64,000 nucleotides of DNA from Glandiceps talaboti (Eukaryota > Hemichordata > Enteropneusta > Spengelidae): the NCBI RefSeq assembly GCF_964340395.1, contig NC_135557.1:20623725-20687724 (forward strand), read 5' to 3'. Shown in pieces: positions 12,301 to 24,100 of the stretch (positions are counted from its first letter, which is position 1; the number at the start of each line of letters is the position of its first letter). The notes under the pieces are model-generated. The model was not told the DNA's origin, did not search any database, and saw only the letters and a program-made list of their open reading frames with translations. The position numbers and the translations under genes were made by a program.

Positions 12301-15300
12301 TGTTGGTTTCTTAACAGATACAATAAAGATTGTATTCTATTCTATAATAGTCTGAGGCCGTGCATTGAACCAGGGAATGTAAATGAAAATCCACTGTATT
12401 TGGTTCCTTTTTTCTCCAATCCACTAGCACAAAGTGTTCCTACCTCATTTAGATGTTTGATTTCATCTTCTTGTTCTTCTCTTTGTTCTTTAGCTTTCTC
12501 TAATAAATATTCTGCTTGTTTTTTGGACTCTTCATCCAGATCAGACAATTTCTCATTCTTCTTACGACTACGATCCAATTGTTGAATCAATTTCTTACGT
12601 TCTGAACTGGCATCCTGTAAGGTAAAAAAAAACACACACAAAAACATTTAATTATCACCAAACACAAGATATAGATAAACAATTTACGAACACTTTAAAG
12701 TTTTGAGGTCATCCATCATGTACATATGACTGCTGGCCACATACTATAAACCTGAATTTTTTCAGCTAAAGACTTATTTTTCAAAATAAGTTTTGACTAA
12801 AACACCTTCTTGAAGTTGTACATTTGTACACGAGCACAATGTATCAGTTTGGTAGTTAGTAAAAAATTAGTCTTTGAAAACGTACTGAAAAATTTTTAGT
12901 CACAGAAATATCTTGGTTTACACTATAAATAATCTTAGGACATTCAAGCCAGGACCAAAATCGCCAACAATTTGAAGATTTCAGAAGTTGTACATTTGTA
13001 TTTTGTAGTGTAAACAACAAGAGTAAAATATTTGTGGAGAAAATATTTACCTGAGCATCCTCTTTCTCTAACTTTATTTGGTGCATAATGCTATTTCTCT
13101 CTTCTTCACTTAACACTCTCGATGCACCAATTATTCTGCTATACTCAGTACGTGACAAGATAACTGACTGTCCTGATGGGTCTTCACTGGGAACACTGAA
13201 AATGACAAAATCACATAAATTACCATGGTAACACCAAAAATTGCTTTGTTACATCATACAAGATATATAAGTTGTACACTACAACAGGGCTCAAAATTAA
13301 CCATAGTCCCGTGTCCACAGACTACCAATTTTTGGCATTGGGCTACCATCATTTGCAGCTGGTAGCCCACTCAGGCTACCACTACTTATGTGATGAAGAT
13401 GGAAGATTTATGTGCATAAAAGTATTTTAATAACACACATATTTCTAATAGAGGAACTCTGTTTTCAGTTCAGGAATATAGAACTATTGTCCATATCCTT
13501 GGGCTACCACTTTCTGAAATTGGTAGCCCTCTGGGACTACCAAAGGAAAAAAAGTTAATTTCCAGCCCTGTACAAGAGTGATTGTTCATGGACTCTGGGT
13601 AAACAGTATTAAATGATAATTTCTACTCATGGTGTCAAAATACTTCTTGGAAACAAATTCCAAATTTTCTCAGACCTCTCATTGTGACAATCCAGTAAAC
13701 CATGCATAGATTTCAATACCTAAGCCTTGTACAACACTAGAATTTTTGTGGTTAAAATTAGTAAACATGTGAGTAACCCAATTAGACCTCAGCTACTTTC
13801 TGTATTACATGTTATTACATGCAACTGAATATTACACCAATTTGTTATATACTTACATTAATTTACGAATGAGGTCCTTTGTAATGACCTGTACTTCTTC
13901 CTTCTTCTTTGGCCGTACACGACCTGAACCCCGTCCGGAATAAGTTGGTTTTGCCTCAAGTGTCTCCTCTTTCTGTTGTCGCTGTTTTATAAGTGTATCT
14001 TTATGTGCAGTCCCAAACAGTGATTCGTCTACATCGGATGTCCTGTTGACAGTGTAATACTGACGAGTCTTTGCACGACGAGATCCAGATGATGATCCTG
14101 CAGATGAACTGCCCATTGACATTACACTACGTGGCTGTAAAGACAATACACAATTTTTTGTTAATGACGATAGAGTAAACATAGATACCATACGTTTTAT
14201 ACATGTAGATTGAAAGATCTGGCATGTAGGTACTACTGCCATGATTTGTTGACATGGTTGTATTGTATTGTACCACTGAGTCAGTGCCAACAATAGTGAA
14301 TCTCTCCATAGACCCTCCACAGGGTCTATGATCTCTCAACCTATAAGTACATGTATGCAGTGCCATGATACCACAACTTACACTGAAGATGTTCCCATGG
14401 AAAACAATCAATATTATATAATCTAATATACACATTTGTACCTTCACATCAACCCTAGATAATATTTAGTCTCACAGACTTTGACATTATGCCACACAAA
14501 CAAAGAGTGGCCAGGGAAATTTTTGCCTATCCTGGTATCCATAACAAATCATTTTAAAGATTCAAGCAGCAATATGCAGTTATAGGTGAGAATTGATGTT
14601 CATATATTTTTACCAAAATGTAATCAAACACAACTTTTCCATATATACTTGTACATGAATACATACACAATGTGTTTGCAGCCAACCAACCAGGCTGTTC
14701 TTGAGATCGTGTGACTGCGGTGACAGTAACTTTATGTTTGTTAACTAAAACTTTAGTTTCTTGACATTAGCCATGAAACTGGAGGACATGCTGAAATCTT
14801 ATTAAAGCAAATAATGATAATATTTAGGTAAGAACTCAGCTGACTTGACACAGAATACAACACGAAGAGAGACCTTTGAAGTTTGATAGTATCTGACTGT
14901 ATATATAATCTCAGTTATTGAACTTATTTTCACCATCAGCGATGTAACGCCAATAAATAAAAGCCAAATGAAAACAGCTGTCTAGCTATACCTCGTAAAG
15001 GGACAACAGCTATGCATTCACCTTATAATTTCTGGACTAGAACAATGCTAGACAGGAAAGGGAACGCTATCGACAGGTGCACGCTTGATATTAGCGCACT
15101 AAAGCTGTACAAATACAATGGTAGTTTTGTACACAGTAATTTGTAAACGTCACAACCACAAGAAAAAAACATGGCGACCACAGACATCATCATGAATGTA
15201 TGGCTTTCGTGTACGTTGTTAGACAGATTTTCTCAGGAATATGTATCTCAAATGGCGTCTATTGAAGTTTTCACAAGATAGTATGAAATTGGGTCACATC

Positions 15301-15486
15301 AAAACAGAATTCGGGGAGCTTACGGAAGGGAGACGAGGATATGCTGGCGACTATCTGCAGCTAGCTCGATCGCGAAAACATTTCCTCAGCTTCGAGCGAT
15401 TTTTTAACAATTTTGTCAATGTAAACACTGAAAAACTCGCCCTGTTTCACATATTATAAATTAGTAATCTATGTTGTACTCACCAT
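9362..15486 (-). CDS. CFAP45: Cilia- and flagella-associated protein 45 (CCDC19/NESG1 orthologue)
   Basis: Minus-strand coding exons 15484-15486, 13857-14134, 13051-13195, 12444-12614, 10959-11722, 10327-10551 and 9362-9446 join in frame to 556 aa plus TAG; the vertebrate protein is about the same length. Diagnostic parts: DVDESLFG and VITKDLIRKL near the N terminus, LIVPSEDPSGQS across the exon 2/3 junction, LNAKCHAIRDAQILEK, RLRAMQERAKDYQAEKDAL, and the C-terminal VPEKYCAEVERR. Nearly all of the rest is charged Glu/Lys/Arg coiled coil. Family knowledge: CFAP45 is a microtubule inner protein of ciliary and flagellar doublets. Oddity: the first coding exon contributes only the ATG, immediately followed by the GTGAGT donor; Met6 and Met8 in exon 2 are alternative starts. 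It is divergent from MRPL39, and an X-box motif lies upstream. Confidence 0.95.
9844..9881 (+). repeat. Family E element fragment
   Basis: GTGTGCCCTCTAATGATAGCC then AAATTTTATTGTAGT: the left end of the family also seen at 38407 and 44935; the rest is missing. Confidence 0.6.
10617..10872. repeat. About 57-bp tandem repeat, 4-5 copies, in CFAP45 intron 5
   Basis: Each unit holds GTGATGTCATGAAGTGCAGTG followed by a TTGTTAAACAACACACAAA-type spacer. The unit contains the palindrome-like TGATGTCA core in each copy. Confidence 0.75.
10959..11722 (-). CDS. CFAP45: Large coiled-coil exon 5 of CFAP45
   Basis: 764 bp between a TTTCCAG acceptor and a GTGAGT donor. It starts LILNAKCHAIRDAQ and ends EFERVL, with the split codon CT|T completed by exon 6. 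It encodes about 254 residues of continuous heptad-rich helix, the best conserved block of the protein. Confidence 0.93.
12743..12928 (+). repeat. TIR element, family C, copy 2
   Basis: Left end ACTATAAACCTGAA, right end TTGGTTTACACTATAA. Lies in the CFAP45 intron between exons 3 and 4. Confidence 0.7.
13285..13570 (+). repeat. hAT-like TIR element, family D, copy 1
   Basis: Left end CAGGGCTCAAAATTAAC, right end GTTAATTTCCAGCCCTG: inverted ends of CAGGGNTNGAAATTAA type, as in many hAT elements. Internal GGTAGCCC/GGGCTACC palindromes. No transposase frame. Copy 2 is inverted at 41791. Confidence 0.8.
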
Positions 15487-16171
15487 GGTGCCTTTTCTGT
15501 GAAATCTTCCCAAAATCTGTAAAAATGGTCACAATTATTTCAACCTAACTCGCAGCTCTGTGTGGTTTACGTAGTTCTGCGCCCGAGTTTCTATGGTCGA
15601 ACAGATCTATTTACGTTGGCAGTCGCCATGACAATCCCGTCTGGCAAGCAAGCCACGAGAAGAGACGAGAGCGTGATTTACCCGAACCATTATTTATTAG
15701 GGGTGATACATTTGTAAAATGGGGGTTATTGGATATTTTTACATCGCTCACTGAACAAATAATTTGTATTTTTGATTTGATGATATTAGTTTGAATACAA
15801 ATGCATCAGACTATCATGAATTATATTCAGGGTATGAAAAGATATGTTCAACAGCGTGAAGATTCCGAAACCCTCCCTTCAAAAAATATGCTGTTTACCG
15901 AGTGCGACTGCACGCGATGATATCATACCGCGAAGATTTTCGATATTAATCAGTATATTTTTACATTTTAGGATGCTAGATCAAGTTAAATCGAACGTTT
16001 TTGAAGAAATACAATATATATGTACAACAATTTTCTACAAAAATACATATAGAATTAAAACTGTGAGATTTTTATTTTCTTACCCGCGGAATGATAAATG
16101 AGTTCATAGTTTTACTGCCGGGTCAGAGGTTACTGTCGTGCTACATGTGTGTTTCAACTTAGCATGCAGTT
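15487..16171. promoter_or_regulatory. Shared divergent promoter interval of CFAP45 and MRPL39
   Basis: Only 685 bp separate the two start codons, so both 5' UTRs and promoters must fall here unless upstream non-coding exons exist. The CFAP45 start lies in GGCACCATGG, a good Kozak form. No obvious TATA box near either start. Confidence 0.6.
15622..15635 (-). promoter_or_regulatory. RFX X-box motif upstream of CFAP45
   Basis: On the CFAP45 strand the 14 bases read ATTGTCATGGCGAC, matching all positions of the published X-box consensus RYYNYYATRRNRAC. It is 135 bp upstream of the CFAP45 ATG. RFX factors binding X-boxes drive ciliary genes in animals, and CFAP45 is a ciliary gene, so the context supports it. 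Confidence 0.6.
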
Positions 16172-16235
16172 ATGATGATGGAAGTTCGAATGTTAACGCA
16201 ACGATTAGCAAGCTTCGCAAGATTTCAATGTACAA
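16172..16235 (+). CDS. MRPL39: MRPL39 exon 1, mitochondrial presequence
   Basis: Three consecutive ATGs open the frame; the first is used here but any could serve. The 21 residues contain Arg and hydrophobic residues and a single Glu. The donor is GTAAGT in phase 1, and A|GG makes the Arg of RKYSS with exon 2. Confidence 0.8.
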
Positions 16236-16767
16236 GTAAGTACAACGACAGCAATTGACTATGTTTACGACAGTTCAGTCAGGTATTGAGTAACAAAGAA
16301 CAATTGCTCAATGTTAAACAGCATCATGACGAACCAGTTTCTACCTTTACACTTGATGACAATGATGTGTTATTTACTAGATATCTTTGCATGATGATGA
16401 TGATGATGATGTAGGTTAAAACTAGTCCTTCTTGCAGGTCTAGATTACTGACATGACCCTCAACACCTTAGGAGAAGGGAGGGCCAATAGTCAGAATCGA
16501 GTCCCGAATGACTCTGTATGCAAGCAGGATTAGGTCAAAACGAGTGCTAATGTGAAAGATAATACAGACCCGAAAAATAGGTAAAATCACAAATAAAAAA
16601 TTCTGCAATAAACTGGAGACAGAATAATCATGGGCACAAGACCTAATACTCACTTGTGAAATGATGATTGTTCATGGTTCCAGGACAGTAACATTTGAGA
16701 ATAGAAGCTGCAATAATTGTAGCGTTAGTTTTATTTTGAGGTTTGATATTTAAAATTTTTTTTAACC

Positions 16768-16800
<33 letters not shown>

Positions 16801-19800
16801 CCGGGGTTTGCACTCAAAACTAATGTTAGTTTTGAATTTAAACACCGGAACAAAAAGAAACAACTCAAACCCCCCCCCCCCAAAAAAAAAAACAACAACC
16901 TTAAATCAAAACTATCACTACAGTTATTGCAGCTAATATCAGAACATCACATTCATTTCTAATTCTGATACCATCCCAAAGTAACTCTATTTTACTGTCC
17001 TATAAATTATATCATTTAGACTTAAACTTGTATGCAGAGTAACTAATATTGGATTTGGTTATATTGCATACAGACTAATGATACCCAAATTTTGTTGTTG
17101 TGGGTCAACATGATAAAAACTGGGATTTCTTGTGAGTTATCACATAGTAAGAGATGGAGGAACACAAAATATTGGTGCATCACTAGAAATTGTGTGTGTC
17201 AGTGATGTGTCAAATTAGCGCAAAGGGCTGCATCCAGTATGAGTAATATTATTTCTTTTCTTACTTTTTCTGTTGCTATGGTAATTTCAAGGGAAATACA
17301 GTAGTATAGCAAGTCCTACCAACTCTGAAGTGAGAAGAATTCAGAATGAATTATTTGAGAAAGAAAAACAAAGACAGTTATCTCTTGTTACGAGAGTGGA
17401 GAAGATTGAAGTAAAAAACAAAGATGATATTAATCCGTGTACTTTGATAATGAACAAAGGACTCTCAACACCATATCATATAGCAATGCGTAAGTATCAA
17501 CCACTTATCACTATATATCACATAGCAATGCGTAAGTATCAACCACTTATGACTATATATCACATAGCAATGCGTAAGTATCAACCACTTATCACTATAT
17601 ATCACATAGCAATGCGTAAGTATCAACCACTTATCACTATATATCACATAGCAATGCGTAAGTATCAACCACTTATCACTATATATCACATAGCAATGCG
17701 TAAGTATCAACCACTTATCACTATATATCACATAGCAATGCGTAAGTATCAACCACTTATCACTATATATCACATAGCAATGCGTAAGTATCAACCACTT
17801 ATCACTATATATCACATAGCAATGAGTAAGTATCAACCAGTTATCACTATATATCACATAGCAATGCGTAAGTATCAACCACTTATCACTATATATCACA
17901 TAGCAATGCGTAAGTATCAACCACTTATGACTATATATCACATAGCAATGCGTAACTATCAACCACTTATCACTATATATCACATAGCAATGCGTAACTA
18001 TCAACCACTTATCACTATATATCACATAGCAATGCATAACTATCAACCACTTATCACTATATATCACATAGTAAAGCGTAAGTATCAACCTGCACAGTGT
18101 TTTTTGCAAGGTCTGGGAACCTGTAACAGAAAGGGGTAAATCTGGTAAATGTAACAGCTAAAAAGAAATCATGAAGTGTTCACTACATCGGATTTTAATC
18201 AGATTGGGGGAGGGGTAAAGTATCAACTGTTTATTCTATGGTTGTATATAAATACCATCATTTTGAGTAACCAATGACAACACCTGTTTACACTTCATAG
18301 TCAGATGTTCCTTTGTGAAATTCTAAGTTACAGTTTACTGAGTAGATGATTATTTTTTTCATATCTCAGATTTCGATAAAATGTACAGAGATAGGTCAGC
18401 ACTTGCAGTAGTGAATGGTGAAATTTGGGATATGTATCGACCTTTGACCTCAGATTGTGAGGTCACATTACTGCATTTCAAATGTGACCAACCAGAGGAA
18501 GTCAATAAGGTGAGTCAGAATAAGCAATGTATCCTTTGTAATGTGTTATTCTACATCAGGTGTGCTTTGCAATGTGCTATTGTATACCAGTTGTAGTATA
18601 TGTAACTCTACAAAAGATGTACCTTGCAATATAATACATATAGTCTGTAATGGCTGTATCTTTATCTGTTGTGGTATGGGCCAACAATCTTCACAGATGT
18701 GTTATATACAATGAGTAAATCAAAACCAGGTGTGCTATAATTGTGAACCAGGTGTACTACATATACAATCTGTAAATCAGAACCAGGTGTGCTATTATTC
18801 CAAATGAGGTGTGCTGCAGTTACAGTGAGCAATTCGAACTAGGTGTGCTATAGTCTTGGTTACCCAGACTTTCACCACTGGGGACTCTTCTATGAGACCA
18901 CCCAGACGAAAGTCTGGAGAAACCACATTCCAACTTCCCCACGACGGAAGTCACACAGTACATTTCTACCAAACATAAAAAATGTGCTTATAAGACCTGT
19001 TTGTTGTAATTAATATATATCAGTCACTTGAGAAGTGATAATCTGTAGTGAAAGTACCCAAATTGTTCAGCCTGCAATGTTGGATGTTAACTATTCCCAT
19101 GATGCACTGCTCCAGAGGCTACTTCCTGTGCGGGATAGTTGGAATCTTCTTTCCCCAGGCGCTCATTTGGGGTGGTCTCGTAAGCAGAGCCCCAAGCAGT
19201 GAGAAGCTGGATAACCGAGAATAGGTGTGCTATAATTACAAACCAAGTGTGCTTCATTTATTAATTCCAAACCAGATGGTTTATTCATGCATAATATACT
19301 ATGCAATTTCCAGTGAATTTATAACATTCATGTATATTTTTTCACCATAAAATCTCTAGAAATGTTTCTTGCCAGTGATACATCTCTTTCTTTTTATCAA
19401 GGCTTATTGGAGAGCATGTACCCATATATTAGGATCAGTGATTGATAAATCATTTAAAGATGATTATAATATAGAACTTGTCAACGTACCTGATGTACCA
19501 GGTAAGTAACAACTTTTATTGTGTATACTTTATCAGAATTCCTTCCATAGTAACAGTTTTACATATATTAGTAAAGAAATGTTCTTGAATGACAGTGCTT
19601 TGAGTGTATTCAAAACTCCTGTTGCTAACATAGTTGATGGGATAATAGGAGTTTCTGTCACATTTTGGTATATACGTGTATATACTAAATTCTATCATTG
19701 AACTGTTTATTACAATTTTTATTACAGCTTTTTATCTCAAGTTAGAGTGTCAAAATAGAACAAGAAGGTCAACTTATTCTCACTCATATAGTAATGCATG

Positions 19801-20880
19801 TGAAGCGTGTGGATCAGAGGTGTTGACCAAGAAATTGAATGTTTGTTATTTTTATGATGCACCTAGGCAGTACTATTGTATTTCAGGTACTAAGAATTGC
19901 TATGTTCTTATATGATGTGATTTCTATGTTGTAGTGAGTGCTGGTTGCTTCTGTTATGATGTAAACCTTAACATGGATAACTGGACACCTACAAAGGGAG
20001 AATTAATGTGTCTGAGTCAGGAAGCTTTCCGATTATATGAGAAGTCACTGCCATTTGAAAGACTTGAAGTAGATACCAATCTAGCCATACAAATATTTAG
20101 CTACAACAGGTAAGGAAGGGACATAAAGTCCAGATTCAGATTCGGAATCAGATTCAGATTCAGGTTCAGATTGGAAGACTAGTCTCATATTGTCCCCAAT
20201 CTGAATCCGAATCTGAATCTCAGACCAACTTTATACACATAAGGAAGAGATGCATTATTAGATTATTTATGTCATATATTTTCTCAAGTTGATTGCACAA
20301 CGATTTCTATAATTTTGTTGACAATATTATTGTGGTTTACTGCTTCTGGGTATATTAATGACTGACTAACAGTAAACATGCGCTTCTCTCAAACAGCAAG
20401 TGTATGTGCCCTATTGTAATACAAAGTCACGAGTGTCCAGTCTCATATGTAGCAGTGTCACACTTATGGAACAGTATACCTCTTGAACTGCATTTGTAAT
20501 TCACTGTCAATACTTTCAAGAAGGACATCATGGCATGTCTATTTGCAAGATCTATCAAACTTTTACATCAATCTGCTATTCTTCCTGTTCATCCATTTTA
20601 CCAATCTTAGAATTTTTATATTCTATGTGTATGATATTGTAGTGAACGTTTTTCTCTCAAAAGATATGATATATACATCACTAGCAACTGTCGCCATTGC
20701 ATTTCTGTAATATTTATAGGTATAAACAAGACAAAATAGAGAAATCAGGGAAACCCATGACAACACTGTATCGCTGTGGTGACTTTGTTGACTTAAGTGA
20801 TGGTCCAATGGTGGCTAATACAAGTTTTGCACAACATTATGTAGTTACTTTAGTGAGTATTTCTTTCTCTTCATCCATCC

Positions 20881-20956
<76 letters not shown>

Positions 20957-21095
20957 GTCTGTCTGTCGGACTGGCTATATGGCTGCCTGTCTGTCGCTAT
21001 GTATGTGTGTATGTATGTATGTATGTACGCATGTATGTATGTATGTATGTGTGTGTGTGCGTGTGTGCGTGCCTTCGTGCATGTTTGTGTGTGTG

Positions 21096-21127
<32 letters not shown>

Positions 21128-24100
21128 TGTATGTATTTATTCCTGTCTGTCTATGTATGTATCTGTCTCTGTCTGTATGTCTGTCTGCACATTTTTATGT
21201 ATATATGTGTGGGCATATATGAATGTTTGGTTAGATAGACTGAAAGATATGTTATCATGTCCTTCTGATCATCCCCACACATGATTGAATGCAGGATTTG
21301 CAATGTTTGATCTATAGCAAAATCAAGGTACAAATACTTGTGCTAGGAAGTATGATGGAATCTGTGTTGCCCAGAGTTTTAAAATTCATCTGAACACATT
21401 GTTAATTACTCCTAATCTTTCTACTTGTATCAAATATTTCAGGTTCATGACATCAAGAGTAATTTGATAGACACTGTAAGTACTAATGGTTTATTGTTTT
21501 AACGTTATATCTTATTATATAAGTACATCCAAATATGTAACTTTCCAACATCAAATTACAGTTAAAATAATGTAGGCTTAGTGTTTCACTCATGGGACAT
21601 TACATTTTTGACACAAAGATAGACATATATCAACTCAAGACTAACAATAACAGAGATACAATAAACACAACAGGATTCATTGCCAAATCACATTGAACAC
21701 TGATAAACATTACTATTCTTTCACACTGCAGTAAAACAGGCTTTTAATGAAAACATTACACATTGACATGATGATTTTAATGGCTGCAATTGTTTAGTTT
21801 CTAACTGATAATCAACATTTCAACTTGACTACTTCTACATCCCCACTGTGCACGGCACCTATGTAATTGTTTCTTTTGTATTAGAAGTTATCTGGGGGTC
21901 AGTTTACAGGAGAGAAACACCAAGCCTACATCATTTTAACTGTAAAAGACTAGCTTCTAGATCTAGTTAGTTAACTAGAAATCAACCAACAGAGGACTAA
22001 TTATGGACTAACGATTGACTATAAAATAACACTCTATGTTTACTTTGCAGCAAAAATTACAGAGATTTCAGGGTGTTGCTTTACCAGCTGACTTTCATAA
22101 GGTGAGTTGAATGTATACATGTAATTGTATACATAGAATCTATGTATTTGTTAATTAGTTCTATTTGGCATTTGTCATAACAGTAAAAACAGAGGTCTTC
22201 AGTCATTTTAAAGTGGCCATATGGATGATGATTGGGTATTTATTTTTGATTTTTAGTTTACAAAAACAATTTTATCATGGCTTTTTGAAACGAAACATCG
22301 CTTTCATTTCCAATTTATCATTCCAAAGTAACTGTATTGTACTGTCATATTGATTGTTGGAACCATGAACAATATATTGTCCATAATTTGAGAAGCTGAG
22401 AGTTTTCGACTGCAAACTGTCAGTCCTGTTTACTCTATGATAGAGGGCGCTGTTGATAAGCTGAGAGGTTTCGACTGCAAACTGTCAGTCTTGTTTACTC
22501 TATGATAGAGGGTGCTGTTGATAAGCTGAGAGGTTTCGACTGCAAACTGTCAGTCCTGTTTACTCTATGATAGAGGGCGCTGTTGATAAGCTGAGAGGTT
22601 TCGACTACAAACTGTCAGTCCTGTTTACTCTATGATAGAGGGCGCTGTTGATAAGCTGAGAGGTTTCGACTGCAAACTGTCAGTCCTGTTTACTCTATGA
22701 TAGAGGGCGCTGTTGATAAGCTGAGAGGTTTCAACTACAAACTGTCAGTCTTGTTTACTCTATGATAGAGGGTGCTGTTGATAAGCTGAGAGGTTTCAAC
22801 TACAAACTGTCAGTCCTGTTTACTCTATGATAGAGGGCGCTGTTGATAAGCTGAGAGGTTTCGACTGCAGACTGCCAGTCTTGTTTACTCTATGATAGAG
22901 GGCGCTGTTGATAAGCTGAGAGGTTTCGACTACAAACTGTCAGTCCTGTTTACTCTATGATAGAGGGCGCTGTTGATAAGCTGAGAGGTTTTGACTACAA
23001 ACTGTCAGTCCTGTTTACTCTATGATAGTACTTCTGTTAATAACCAATGTTTTGTTTTGTCTGTTAGATTCATCTCACTACCTGGGAGCCAATAGAAGAA
23101 AGGGCATCCAAACCAGTAAGTTTAACTTATAGAGTATGTTATACATTAGTCCAATCATACTAACGTCCAGTTTCACTTCGCAGCCAAGTTCTCATATAAG
23201 CTGATGCCTCTTCTACATTTACGAACTCAGTTTCCACCAATTTCCTTAGCTTTACCAGGTACATTTGAATGTTGATTTGAATGCGTTTTCTCTTCAAAGT
23301 GTTGTTTTTCTGTAAAAAAGAAGATAACTCAAAAATACCAAATCTGCATTACTGTTCTTTTTAAATTGCTATATCCATGACCTCTGTGTGACATCCAGGT
23401 GTTCCTGGAAGCACATGAAAGCACTATTCAATTGTCCTTTATACAATTGACTGTGGGGGCGCTGTTCTTCCTGTCTGTGTGTCCCTGGGGGTATTACCTT
23501 TGCACTAGAGGGCACTATTTTCTCCACTTCTGGTTTGCATTGTACAATAGGCAATTCAAATGAGAATTTAAATCTTTTTGATATTGTCGCTCACTTTTGA
23601 AACCTACCTTAACCCTAACCCCAACCCCTGCCATAACCTTAACCCAATAAAATCTTTTGAGAGGTATTGTAGAAATGAGGAACAAAACTGCAGGATGGAA
23701 TACTTAAAATAATATGTAAATTTCTTCAAATATGACAACTGACATTCATAATGTGTTGCTTTATTCAGAGTACCATGGCCATGGCCTAGCATACACAAAT
23801 CAATATATACAAAAACTGCGAATGTACAAGTTTGTTCTGACGAAAAGCAATGGCAGATACAAATTCAAATAATAATATTTTTAAAAAAAAAATAGTCGAT
23901 CATACTTTGACGTAAACGGAAAGTAAAAAATACAAACTTTGCTAAATTATTCTGACTATAAACATGATTTGTTGTCATTGAATAATAACATTTAAATTGA
24001 GACATTCTACCGGTAGTCCAGTATTACAGAAAGATTATGATAGTTGACTGTTAACACACCAACTTTAAGTTTACCCAATGTAGACTAAATCAGTATTTTT

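Noticed and set aside
17330-18139. Long plus-strand frame (269 codons) and a 214-codon minus-strand frame over the 42-bp array as genes in their own right
   Set aside because: Only the first part is MRPL39 exon 2; the rest is translation of a repeat whose length is a multiple of three. Joining exon 2 at the first donor to exon 3 restores the conserved family sequence.
19676-19915. Cys-containing frame (NACEACGSEVLTKKLNVCYF) in MRPL39 intron 4
   Set aside because: Looks protein-like, but MRPL39 joins without it and it matches no family I recognise. It may be a fossil exon or element fragment; not enough to call.
23604-23650. Interstitial telomeric repeat (CCTTAACCCTAACCCCAACCC)
   Set aside because: Only three imperfect units of CCCTAA type; too short and irregular to call.
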